Shown: positions 1 through 8,023, counted from the first letter of the stretch. The stretch: DNA of 8,034 bases from Butyricicoccus sp. (GCA_031293105.1 JAUMSA010000310.1:1-8034), one strand, 5' to 3'. Translations and numbers: made by a program. The notes: generated by a model not told the origin, from the letters alone.

Positions 1-1012
1 GGTTCATGGTGCCGTCCTGCATGGTGGACAGGTGCTCGAGGCACGAGCCGGTGCCCAGCGCGACGCACGAAATCGCATCGTCGGCCACGCGGGTGGGGAT
101 GCCAGTCTTGGACGCAATCAGCTTGTCAAAGCCCCAGACCATGGCGCCGCCGCCGGTCATGACAATGCCATTGGTCGAAATATCGCCGGTCAGTTCGGGG
201 GGCGTGCGCTCCAAAACCGCGTGGATGGCTTCCACGATGGTCGAGGACACTTCCTCAAACGCGCCTAGAATCTCGTTCGACTCGACCGTGAAGGTGCGCG
301 GCAGGCCGGTCATCAGACAGCGGCCCTTGATCTCCATCGAGGTTTCCTCCGGACGGGGGAACACACAGCCGATCTCTTTTTTGATATCCTCCGCCGTGCG
401 CTCACCGATGAGCACATTATGCTTGCGGCGGATATATTTGATAATCGCCTCGTCGAATTTATCGCCCGCGACCTTGATGGACGTGGATTCCACGATGCCG
501 CCCAGCGAGATAACCGCAATGTCGGTTGTGCCGCCGCCAATGTCCACGATCATGTTGCCGTTGGGCTTGGCGATGTCGATGCCTGCGCCGATGGCTGCCG
601 CCACCGGTTCTTCGACCAGAAAGACGCGCTTGGCGCCTGCCTGGGAGCCGGCGTCGATCACGGCGCGTTCTTCGACTTCGGTGATGACCGAAGGCACACA
701 CATGACCACATTGGGCTTGAACAGACGGAAGCCCAGCACCTTGCGGATGAATTCTTTAATCATGCGCTCGGTCATTTCGTAATCGGAAATGACGCCTTCG
801 CGCAGCGGCCGGATGGCGATGATATTGCCCGGTGTGCGGCCGAGCATTTTCTGCGCGTCCTCGCCGACCGAAAGGATCTTACCGGTGGTCTTATCCACCG
901 CGACGACCGAGGGCTCATTTAAAACGATGCCCTTGCCCTTGACATAGACGAGCACCGAGGCAGTGCCCAGGTCAATGCCGACATCACTTGTAAAAAATCG
1001 AAACGTACTCAT
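1..1012 (-). CDS. mreB: MreB-family rod-shape actin homologue, 3' end cut by window
   Basis: MreB polymerises on ATP under the inner face of the cytoplasmic membrane and directs lateral cell-wall synthesis through the elongation complex. I translated 337 residues. The actin-fold ATP-binding motifs are present: phosphate-1 loop DLGTAS (14-19), phosphate-2 loop DIGGGTTD (157-164) and adenosine motif TGGGA (286-290), as well as KGKGIVLNEPSVVA near the N-terminus and SCVALGTG near the C-terminus. Family members are about 330-350 aa, so only a few C-terminal residues are missing; no stop codon is in the window. The start is ambiguous: in-frame ATGs end at 1024, 1015 and 1012. AAAAGG (1016-1021) lies too close to the last two, whereas the 1024 start (MKRMMSTFRFF) has AGGCAGG about 9 nt upstream. 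I give the start closest to usual family length. It could be the Mbl paralogue rather than MreB itself. It has its own promoter downstream of comF. Confidence 0.95.
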   Translation of the reverse strand, partial: MSTFRFFTSDVGIDLGTASVLVYVKGKGIVLNEPSVVAVDKTTGKILSVGEDAQKMLGRTPGNIIAIRPLREGVISDYEMTERMIKEFIRKVLGFRLFKPNVVMCVPSVITEVEERAVIDAGSQAGAKRVFLVEEPVAAAIGAGIDIAKPNGNMIVDIGGGTTDIAVISLGGIVESTSIKVAGDKFDEAIIKYIRRKHNVLIGERTAEDIKKEIGCVFPRPEETSMEIKGRCLMTGLPRTFTVESNEILGAFEEVSSTIVEAIHAVLERTPPELTGDISTNGIVMTGGGAMVWGFDKLIASKTGIPTRVADDAISCVALGTGSCLEHLSTMQDGTMN

Positions 1013-1024
1013 CATCCTTTTCAT

Positions 1025-1050
1025 GCGGCAAGGCCTGCCTTGACGGCCGC
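1025..1050 (-). other. possible hairpin in the mreB leader
   Basis: In the minus-strand transcript GCGG/CCGC and CAAGG/CCTTG can pair to form a bulged hairpin with a 4-nt loop just upstream of the mreB start codons. The core is the 14-base dyad at 1029-1042. A 9-base direct repeat, GCCTGCCTT on the plus strand, occurs at 1033-1041 and again at 1051-1059. The hairpin would sequester the AGGCAGG that could serve the ATG at 1024. Whether it regulates anything is inference; GC-rich leaders form such structures by chance. Confidence 0.3.
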
Positions 1051-1088
1051 GCCTGCCTTCCAGAAACCTTTCCTTGTTATACGAATCT

Positions 1089-1116
1089 ATTATACCGTAT
1101 TTCCATACTATTGCAA
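1089..1116 (-). promoter_or_regulatory. sigma-A-type promoter of mreB
   Basis: On the minus strand a -35 box TTGCAA (1111-1116) is followed by a 16-nt spacer and a perfect -10 box TATAAT (1089-1094). Transcription would begin near 1082, giving a 5' leader of roughly 60-70 nt before the mreB start. The surrounding DNA is markedly more AT-rich than the flanking genes. This separates mreB transcription from the recD2-comF operon upstream, although no clear terminator is visible after comF, so read-through is also possible. Confidence 0.75.
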
Positions 1117-1160
1117 TGGTGAAAAGATAAAAATTCGCTTACAATTTGCATATTTGAAAA

Positions 1161-1807
1161 TCATTTTCCACGAACCGTCGGAGTTTTTGTCATACTGACC
1201 AAAAAGACCGCGTCTGCGCCCGCTCCCCGCAGTGCTTCGGCGCAGGCGGCTGCCGTGGCGCCTGTGGTGACCACATCGTCCATAAGTAAGACCCGCCGGC
1301 CGGCTACAGCCGCTGCATCCCGTACGGCAAACGCCCCGCGGACATTTTCTAGCCGCTTCTCGTGCGGCAGCGAGGACTGCACCTGGGTATGCCGGCATTT
1401 GCGCAGCGTCCGTACACAGGGCAGGCCGCAGGATTTGGCGACCAGCCGCGCTACCAACGCCGACTGGTTGTAACCGCGCCGCATCCACCGGAAAAAAGAA
1501 ACCGGCACAAAGGTGATGCAGTCGGGCTTCCAGCCGTCCAGGTAGCCTTCCAGACAGTCGGCGGCCATGCGGGCGAACCAATCGGCATACGCGCGGCGAT
1601 ACTGGAACTTGTACGCGTGCATGGCCTCGCGCACGAAATCCTTGTACACCAGCGGCGCGTCCGCCTCGTCCACGCCCGGCACCGAAAAGTTCTGATAAAA
1701 GTAATACTGGCCATCCTCCAGGCATTGGTCACATAAGATGTCCTGATGCTCGCGCAGGCTGGCGCCGCAGCGCTTGCATCGTTTGGGATAAAACAGAGAA
1801 AGCAAAC

Positions 1808-1811
<4 letters not shown>
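1161..1811 (-). CDS. comF: ComF (ComFC) family phosphoribosyltransferase-like protein
   Basis: ComFC-type proteins act in the cytoplasm in natural transformation, where they are needed for uptake and processing of incoming single-stranded DNA. The 216-residue length is normal. An N-terminal zinc finger is made by CKRC (12-15) and CDQC (27-30). The type I phosphoribosyltransferase domain follows, with RGYNQS (112-117), a conserved QSSLPHEKRLENVRGAF stretch (about 145-161) and the PRPP-binding loop VLLMDDVVTTGAT (174-186). The ATG overlaps the recD2 stop as ATGA, and the Shine-Dalgarno GGAGG (1819-1823) sits in the last recD2 codons with 7-nt spacing, so translation is probably coupled. No comFA helicase gene is adjacent; RecD2 is the neighbour instead. 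Many non-competent bacteria keep a lone comF/GntX-like protein, so a competence role is inferred from family only. Confidence 0.93.
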
Positions 1812-4045
<2,234 letters not shown>

Positions 4046-4062
4046 AGCCGTCCTCGTCCTTT

Positions 4063-4365
4063 TTATTTGATGTAGGTCGCTTGGCAGCGTGCGGCCGTGC
4101 GCTCGGCCAGGTTCTGCCCCTCGCTGTCGCGGGCCTGCTCGAGAAAAAGAATCTCCAGCCCAGGCAGATACAGCCGCCGCGCTTCATGCGCCGCCAGCAG
4201 CAGCCGCTCGCTTTCGGGCAGGTTTCCATCGCCCTTGAGTACCAAGGTTGCGCTGCCTTCTGCGCGCGCGTAACTCGCCATTATTATAGCATACACGGCT
4301 TTTAAAATGCAAATCAGTCCTACTGCCGCCAGCGTACCGACGACGCATTCGAGTACATAAGGCAT
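4063..4365 (-). CDS. small single-pass membrane protein of unknown function
   Basis: I do not recognise this 100-residue protein. It has one N-terminal hydrophobic stretch (about 7-30, VVGTLAAVGLICIL then KAVYAIIM) with a lysine at 22, followed by a soluble domain of about 70 residues. That domain shows alternating hydrophobic strands (SATLVLKG, PGLEILFLEQ) and an alanine/arginine-rich helix (ESERLLLAAHEARRL), suggesting a small alpha/beta fold. No catalytic motif is visible. It is very likely real: a perfect AAGGAGG (4374-4380) stands 8 nt before the ATG, the frame is open throughout, and recD2 begins 17 nt after its TAA. Position at the head of a recD2-comF operon suggests co-expression with DNA-handling functions, but this alone does not give a function. 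No convincing promoter is visible upstream on the minus strand (4366-4500). Confidence 0.8.
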   Translation of the reverse strand: MPYVLECVVGTLAAVGLICILKAVYAIIMASYARAEGSATLVLKGDGNLPESERLLLAAHEARRLYLPGLEILFLEQARDSEGQNLAERTAARCQATYIK

Positions 4366-4447
4366 ACTGCGTCCCTCCTTGTGTCATGCTATGCCGGGGC
4401 CGCAAAAGGGGTGCTTCAAAAAAACTGAAAATTTTTCTTTTTTCCTG

Positions 4448-4476
4448 TTGACATTTTCGAAAATCCGCGCTATACT
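4448..4476 (+). promoter_or_regulatory. strong sigma-A promoter of tRNA-Pro
   Basis: Consensus -35 TTGACA (4448-4453), a 17-nt spacer and -10 TATACT (4471-4476) predict transcription starting near 4483, about 28 nt before the mature tRNA. The near-consensus boxes are typical of stable-RNA promoters. A perfect 12-base palindrome (4453-4464, arms ATTTTC/GAAAAT) lies at the left of the spacer. Confidence 0.88.
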
Positions 4477-4510
4477 AATAAAGCTGCTGATGAACAGCGC
4501 AAAACTTCTT

Positions 4511-4587
4511 CGAGGTGTGGCTCAGCTTGGTAGAGCGCTTCGTTCGGGACGAAGAGGCCGCAGGTTCGAATCCTGTCACCTCGACCA
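4511..4587 (+). tRNA. tRNA-Pro, anticodon CGG
   Basis: The 77-nt cloverleaf folds fully: acceptor CGAGGTG (4511-4517) with CACCTCG (4577-4583), D stem GCTC (4520-4523) with GAGC (4533-4536), anticodon stem CTTCG (4538-4542) with CGAAG (4550-4554), and T stem GCAGG (4560-4564) with CCTGT (4572-4576) containing one G-U pair, around loop TTCGAAT. The anticodon loop TTCGGGA places CGG at 4545-4547, decoding the proline codon CCG. The discriminator is A4584, followed by an encoded CCA. It stands alone between its own promoter and terminator on the opposite strand from all the protein genes. Confidence 0.97.
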
Positions 4588-4589
4588 TC

Positions 4590-4622
4590 AAAGGCATCCA
4601 ACTGCGGTTGGATGCCTTTTTT
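4590..4622 (+). terminator. rho-independent terminator of tRNA-Pro
   Basis: A perfect 13-bp stem, AAAGGCATCCAAC (4590-4602) with GTTGGATGCCTTT (4607-4619), closes a TGCG loop and runs into a T tract ending at 4622. It begins 2 nt after the tRNA CCA end, as expected for a monocistronic tRNA transcript. Confidence 0.93.
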
Positions 4623-4639
4623 CGTTTTCTTCCCACGAG

Positions 4640-4671
4640 AAAAGCCCGGAACCAAAAAGTTCCGGGCTTTT
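4640..4671. terminator. bidirectional terminator between cysS and tRNA-Pro
   Basis: A perfect 13-bp inverted repeat, AAAAGCCCGGAAC (4640-4652) with GTTCCGGGCTTTT (4659-4671), surrounds a CAAAAA loop. The A-rich and T-rich outer ends give a T run on either strand. On the minus strand it ends the cysS transcript, about 70 nt after its stop; on the plus strand it backs up the tRNA terminator against transcription into cysS. Confidence 0.85.
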
Positions 4672-4682
4672 GCAGTTTGGGT

Positions 4683-4727
4683 CAAGCCTTTTCAAAGGCT
4701 TGCGGGGTGCCGGGGCAGCGCCCCGGC
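4683..4727. repeat. paired hairpins after cysS, probable dispersed intergenic element
   Basis: Two palindromes follow each other: CAAGCCTT (4683-4690) with AAGGCTTG (4695-4702) around TTCA, and GCCGGGGC (4709-4716) with GCCCCGGC (4720-4727) around AGC, joined by GGGGT. Similar hairpin-plus-GGGGTGCCGGGG stretches recur between genes in GC-rich gut Clostridia as far as I recall, so I suspect a REP-like repeat. Only one copy is in this window, so repetition is not shown here. They may also help to stabilise or end the cysS mRNA. Confidence 0.5.
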
Positions 4728-4739
4728 CAAGGCTCTCGC

Positions 4740-6155
4740 TTATGCGCGGCTCCACTGGGTGCCTTGACGGGTGTCCTTGATGGTCACACCCATGTCGGCC
4801 AGCACACCGCGGATGCGGTCGGCTTCGGCGAAGTTCTTCTCCTTCTTCGCGGCCGCACGCTGGGCGATCAGTTCCTCGATCTTGTCGGCATCCGGGTCCT
4901 TGGCATCGTCGCGCTTCTGGACAATGTTCAGCACGCCGGTCAGCTCCATGAACAGATCATGCGCTGCGGTCAGGAAGGCCTTGGTGGCATCATCATGCGC
5001 CGACATGTAGCCATTGATCTCGCGCACCAGCTCAAAGATGGCGGACAGCGCGTCGGCCGTGTTCAGATCGTCATCCATGGCGTCGATGAACTTCTGCTTG
5101 TAGCCTTGCAGCTGCTCCAGCTTGGCCGCTTCGTCGGCGGTGATGGTGTCGCCGGTCGCCTTTTCGATGCGGAATTCCATGTTGTTGCGGCTTTCGTACA
5201 GACGCGCGAGAGAAGCCTTATTCATCTCCAGGCTTTCAGCCGAATAGTTCAGCGGCGAACGGTAGTGCGCCGACAGCATGAACATACGGATGGTCTCATA
5301 GCCGAATTCCTTGGCCGCGTCGCGCACCATGAAGAAATTGCCCTTGGACTTGGACATTTTCTCGTTATCGATGGTCAGGAAGCCGTTGTGTACCCAGTAA
5401 TGGGCAAACTCACAGCCATTGGCGCACTCGGACTGGGCGATCTCATTCTCGTGGTGGGGGAAGATCAGGTCCAGACCGCCCGAATGGATGTCGATCGTTT
5501 TGCCCAGGTACTTGCAGGCCATGGCCGAGCACTCGATGTGCCAGCCCGGACGGCCCTTGGAGCCCCACGGCGTATCCCAGGCCGGTTCGCCCGGCTTGGC
5601 AGCCTTCCAGACCGCAAAGTCCATCGGGTCTTCCTTCATCTCGCCCACGCCGATGCGCGCGCCGGCTTGCAGCTCTTCCATGGGCTGGTGGCACAGCTTG
5701 CCGTAATCGGGGTCGGACTTGGTGCGGAAGTAAACGTCGCCGTTCTCAGCCAGATAGGCGTGGCCGTTGTCAAGCAGCTTCTGCACGATGCCGATGATGG
5801 CGTCCATCGTTTCGGTTGCGCGAGGGTGGAAGGTCGCTGCCTTGACGCCCAAGCCCTCAGCATCGACATAGTATTCCTTGATGTAGCGCTCGGCGATGGT
5901 GTTGAAGTCTACGCCTTCCTCATTGGCCTTGTTAATCACCTTGTCGTCGATGTCGGTGAAATTCTGGACAAAGGTGACCTTGTAGCCGCGGTACTCAAAA
6001 TAGCGGCGCAGCAGGTCGAACATGATGAACGGGCGGGCGTTGCCGATGTGGAAATAGTTGTACACGGTCGGGCCGCACGAGTACATCTTCACTTCGCCGG
6101 GCGTGATGGGCACGAATTCATCCTTGCGGCGGGTCAGGGTGTTATACAGTTTCAT
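4740..6155 (-). CDS. cysS: cysteinyl-tRNA synthetase
   Basis: CysS is a cytoplasmic class I aminoacyl-tRNA synthetase that charges tRNA-Cys with cysteine using ATP. Numbering from the ATG at 6155 (471 aa, about usual length), the signatures are the zinc-binding and active-site segment SCGPTVYNYFHIGNARPF (26-43, HIGH-type motif HIGN), WHIECSAM (205-212), FPHHENEIAQSE (232-243), which supplies further zinc ligands, and KMSKS (266-270). The C-terminal end carries the family's ADRIRGVLADMGVTIKDT block. A longer start exists at 6161 (MHMKLYN), but the Shine-Dalgarno GGAG is 1 nt from that ATG and 7 nt from the one at 6155, so the shorter start is preferred. The gene is preceded by a T-box leader with a cysteine specifier and followed by hairpins and a terminator, so it appears monocistronic and induced when uncharged tRNA-Cys accumulates. 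Confidence 0.97.
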   Translation of the reverse strand: MKLYNTLTRRKDEFVPITPGEVKMYSCGPTVYNYFHIGNARPFIMFDLLRRYFEYRGYKVTFVQNFTDIDDKVINKANEEGVDFNTIAERYIKEYYVDAEGLGVKAATFHPRATETMDAIIGIVQKLLDNGHAYLAENGDVYFRTKSDPDYGKLCHQPMEELQAGARIGVGEMKEDPMDFAVWKAAKPGEPAWDTPWGSKGRPGWHIECSAMACKYLGKTIDIHSGGLDLIFPHHENEIAQSECANGCEFAHYWVHNGFLTIDNEKMSKSKGNFFMVRDAAKEFGYETIRMFMLSAHYRSPLNYSAESLEMNKASLARLYESRNNMEFRIEKATGDTITADEAAKLEQLQGYKQKFIDAMDDDLNTADALSAIFELVREINGYMSAHDDATKAFLTAAHDLFMELTGVLNIVQKRDDAKDPDADKIEELIAQRAAAKKEKNFAEADRIRGVLADMGVTIKDTRQGTQWSRA

Positions 6156-6162
6156 GTGCATT

Positions 6163-6169
6163 CTCCTTT
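6163..6169 (-). promoter_or_regulatory. cysS ribosome binding site
   Basis: AAAGGAG on the minus strand. The spacing from GGAG is 7 nt to the ATG at 6153-6155 but only 1 nt to the ATG at 6159-6161, which decides for the downstream start. Confidence 0.8.
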
Positions 6170-6172
6170 TGT

Positions 6173-6215
6173 AAAATCAAAACAGCCGCCCCTTTGGTCT
6201 GTCCAAAGAGGCGGC
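6173..6215 (-). terminator. T-box attenuator terminator before cysS
   Basis: Transcribed from the minus strand, GCCGCCTCTTTGG (6203-6215) pairs with CCAAAGGGGCGGC (6185-6197) around a 5-nt loop, 13 bp with one T-G wobble, followed by TGTTTTGATTTT. Its 5' arm contains the CGC-CTCTT segment needed for the antiterminator, so the two structures exclude each other, as in transcription-attenuating T-boxes. Confidence 0.92.
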
Positions 6216-6411
6216 CCCTAGGGTCGCGGTTCCACTCTTGTTTGTCGCTTGTGGGCCACTGTAACGGGCGGCTCCCGCGGGGCGTTACCCCCGATGCTCC
6301 CGGGCGCACGTTCGCCGCCGCGCCGCGCAGAGCCCTTTCAGCCAGTGAAGCCCCTCTCTTTTGCGCGCGCTTTGCGGGTACTCTTCCCGTTCATCGCATA
6401 AAAACCTTATT
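6173..6411 (-). promoter_or_regulatory. T-box riboswitch, tRNA-Cys responsive, controlling cysS
   Basis: This leader RNA senses uncharged tRNA and switches transcription of cysS on. The 14-nt T-box (6225-6238) reads AGAGTGGAACCGCG. Stem I is formed by CGATG (6392-6396) with CATCG (6292-6296), an AA/GGAG internal loop as in the K-turn, and CGGG (6386-6389) with CCCG (6301-6304). The specifier loop above has AAGAGTA (6379-6385, including the conserved AGTA) opposite TGC (6306-6308), a Cys codon. The distal arm contains AGAGAG. A GTAACG/CGTTAC stem (6283-6288 with 6261-6266) fits stem III. The antiterminator pairs GCG with CGC (6211-6213) and AAGAG with CTCTT (6206-6210), around the bulge TGGAACC. 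The bulge TGGA complements UCCA, the 3' end expected of tRNA-Cys (discriminator U). Specifier and bulge agree with cysS downstream. Confidence 0.95.
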
Positions 6412-6418
6412 TGGCATC

Positions 6419-6447
6419 ATGGTATCACAAACCAGACGGGAAGTCAA
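6419..6447 (-). promoter_or_regulatory. predicted promoter of the cysS T-box leader
   Basis: On the minus strand, -35 TTGACT (6442-6447), a 17-nt spacer and -10 TACCAT (6419-6424) with an extended TGA just upstream. The predicted start near 6411-6412 lies just upstream of T-box stem I. The -35 and spacer overlap the last codons and stop of the mocA-like gene. The -10 matches consensus at four of six positions, so the call is moderate. Confidence 0.65.
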
Positions 6448-7015
6448 GGCCGGCAAGGCGCTGATAGGTTTCCGGGGTGTCGATATCGGCAAATTCGGCT
6501 TTGTTTGGCGCGTCCCAAAAGCGGACTTCGTTCGCATGGCGCTTCCATACCGCCCGGCCGCCGGTCTCGCCCGTAAGGGCGGCCAGTTCCCCGAAAAACC
6601 GGCGCGGGAACACGCAGGGCGCGCACGGTTTCCCGTCCACACGCGGAACGACGATGCAGTCGCTCTCCTGTGCCAGGTGCACGAGCGCCTGTACGGTTTC
6701 GGGCTGTAAAAAGGGCTGGTCAGCGCTCAGGAACAGGGCGTACGCCGCCCGTGCATCCAACGCCGCGGCCCCGGCCGCGACCGAATAGCCCATGCCCTCC
6801 GCTGCGCGGGGGCTGGGTACGGCCCGAAAGCCCATGCCTTCCCCCTCGGATACGATGGCCAGGTCGTTGGTCACGACAAGGCAGGCATCACCCACCGCCG
6901 CCGCGAGCGTCAGCGCATGGCGGTACATGGGCATACCACGAACAGGCAGCCGCAGCTTGTCCGTCTCCCCCATGCGGCGGCTGAGCCCGGCCGCGAGCAC
7001 GACGGCCGCAATCAT
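6425..7015 (-). CDS. mocA: MocA/MobA-like NTP transferase, probable molybdenum cofactor cytidylyltransferase
   Basis: This family transfers CMP or GMP from the nucleotide triphosphate to molybdopterin cofactor in the cytoplasm; MocA makes the cytosine dinucleotide form used by xanthine dehydrogenase/aldehyde oxidase-type enzymes. The 196 residues match MocA/MobA length. Visible motifs are the N-terminal nucleotide-binding loop LAAGLSRRMGETDKLRLP (7-24), EGMGYSVAAG (73-82), the metal-binding LSADQPFL (96-103), PCVFPRRFFGEL (133-144) and DIDTPETYQRL (177-187) near the C-terminus. The start overlaps the stop of the XdhC-like gene as ATGA, with GAGG (7023-7026) 7 nt upstream, so the pair is translationally coupled. 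The XdhC neighbour favours CTP over GTP and MocA over MobA; that is inference. The 3' end carries the predicted promoter of the cysS leader, and I see no terminator between them. Confidence 0.82.
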   Translation of the reverse strand: MIAAVVLAAGLSRRMGETDKLRLPVRGMPMYRHALTLAAAVGDACLVVTNDLAIVSEGEGMGFRAVPSPRAAEGMGYSVAAGAAALDARAAYALFLSADQPFLQPETVQALVHLAQESDCIVVPRVDGKPCAPCVFPRRFFGELAALTGETGGRAVWKRHANEVRFWDAPNKAEFADIDTPETYQRLAGLDFPSGL

Positions 7016-8016
7016 GTGACCACCTCGAACAGCACGTCCACCGACCCGCCGCAGATTAAGCCGTCTTTTCCGGCTTCGCCGTTGGCCATGTCGATATGTG
7101 TGAGCATGGGCCGGGGCGCGTCCAGCAGGCCGCGCATGGTTTCGAGTGCCTGATATTCGGCCAGTCCGCCGCCGATCGTGCCCAGCGCTTCGCCCGAGGG
7201 CAGCAGCAAAAGGCGCGCGCCCGGCCCGCGCGGCGCCGAGCCGCGCTTGCGCACCACGGTAGCCATGATGCCGCCCGCGCTGCCCTCGTCCAGCAGGGCG
7301 TCCAGCATGGCTTCGGAAAACACGGTCTGTCCCTTGCCCTGTCGGGTCTGTACCAGTTCGGCGGCAATCGATACCGCGATCTCCTCGGGCGTCTGCCCGC
7401 CGATGGGCAGGCCGATGGGCGCATGGACAGCGGCCAGCTGCGCGTCGGTCACGCCCTCGCGCCGCAGCACGTCAAATACAGCGGCATTCTTCTTGTGGCT
7501 GCCGATCATGCCGATGTAGGGCAGGTCCCGGCCGACGACCTGCCGCAGGCAGGCGGTGTCGGCCGCGTGGCCGCGCGTGACGATGACGACCGAGGTGTCC
7601 GGGTACGCGTCCCAGTCGTACCGGCGCAGCAGGTCGGTAAAGTCGGCGCAGACGGTTTCGTCCGCGTCTGTGAACCGCTGGCGGGCGGCAAACTCCGGCC
7701 GGTCGTCGGCCACCAGCACCCGATAGCCGAGCAACTTGCCGAGCGTGCTCACCGGACGGGACACATGCCCGCCCCCGCAGATGAGCAGCACCTTTTCGCG
7801 CGAGAACTGCTCAAAAAGCACCCGCTCGCCGTCTAGCTCCACTTCGCAGGGAAAGTCCGTGATGGGCTGACCGTCCGCGTCCATGCCGACGAGCCCGACC
7901 GGGCCGGTCAGGTTCTCAGCCCGGCCGAGGGCCGCTTCCTCCAGGCAGGTCTTGCGGGTCACGCCGCTGCCGCCCTTTAACAGCCGCGCGAGTGCGCGGT
8001 ATCCGTTCGGGTCCAT
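7012..8016 (-). CDS. XdhC-family molybdenum hydroxylase maturation factor, domains in permuted order
   Basis: XdhC/CoxI proteins bind molybdenum cofactor and help insert its sulfurated form into xanthine dehydrogenase or aldehyde oxidoreductase. Most have the CoxI domain first and the Rossmann (XdhC_C) domain second. Here the order is reversed: an unassigned N-terminal segment (about 1-74), then the Rossmann domain (about 75-225) with ICGGGHVSRP (79-88), VTRGHAADT (146-154), YIGMIGSHKKN (167-177) and IGLPIGGQTPEEIAVSI (201-217), then the CoxI domain (about 236-334) with RGSAPRGPGARLL (258-270), GTIGGGLAEYQA (279-290) and ICGGSVDVLFE (321-331). I recall this layout in clostridial proteins named XdhC-family aldehyde oxidoreductase maturation factors, some in selenium-dependent hydroxylase clusters. 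The 334-aa protein starts at an ATG 7 nt after AAGGAGG and overlaps the mocA-like gene. The enzyme it serves is not in the window. Confidence 0.9.
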   Translation of the reverse strand: MDPNGYRALARLLKGGSGVTRKTCLEEAALGRAENLTGPVGLVGMDADGQPITDFPCEVELDGERVLFEQFSREKVLLICGGGHVSRPVSTLGKLLGYRVLVADDRPEFAARQRFTDADETVCADFTDLLRRYDWDAYPDTSVVIVTRGHAADTACLRQVVGRDLPYIGMIGSHKKNAAVFDVLRREGVTDAQLAAVHAPIGLPIGGQTPEEIAVSIAAELVQTRQGKGQTVFSEAMLDALLDEGSAGGIMATVVRKRGSAPRGPGARLLLLPSGEALGTIGGGLAEYQALETMRGLLDAPRPMLTHIDMANGEAGKDGLICGGSVDVLFEVVT

Positions 8017-8023
8017 GGCCGTT

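Noticed and set aside
6..782. 258-residue plus-strand open frame
   Set aside because: It is antisense to mreB, whose motifs are unambiguous; low-complexity Ser/Pro/Thr-rich translation with no family likeness.
1117..1160. Terminator after comF
   Set aside because: Only a weak AAATT/AATTT dyad in AT-rich DNA is present, with no GC stem, so comF may read through into the mreB leader.
4366..4500. Minus-strand promoter for the small membrane protein-recD2-comF operon
   Set aside because: TTGAAG and weak TATAGC-like boxes are present but none pairs with acceptable spacing and match, so I could not support a call.
4511..4587. tRNA-Pro as an integration site of a mobile element
   Set aside because: No duplicate of the tRNA 3' end, no integrase and no compositional break are visible in the window.
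4470..4685. 71-residue minus-strand frame containing GDRIRTCGLFVPNEAL
   Set aside because: This is the familiar false protein produced by translating the complement of a tRNA gene; it spans tRNA-Pro, its promoter and terminator.
4379..4780. Plus-strand frame containing VAQLGRALRSGRRGRRFESC
   Set aside because: It is the sense-strand translation of the tRNA gene, another well-known spurious protein pattern.
4515..6221. 568-residue open frame on the plus strand across cysS and the tRNA
   Set aside because: It lies antisense to the well-supported cysS frame, begins inside the tRNA, and has a composition typical of the mirror frame of a GC-rich gene. No domain is recognisable.
7096..7836. 246-residue plus-strand open frame
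   Set aside because: It is antisense to the XdhC-like gene and explained by high GC at third codon positions.
6425..8016. A new enzymatic system
   Set aside because: Both genes fall into known cofactor-maturation families; the layout is notable but not evidence of an undescribed system.
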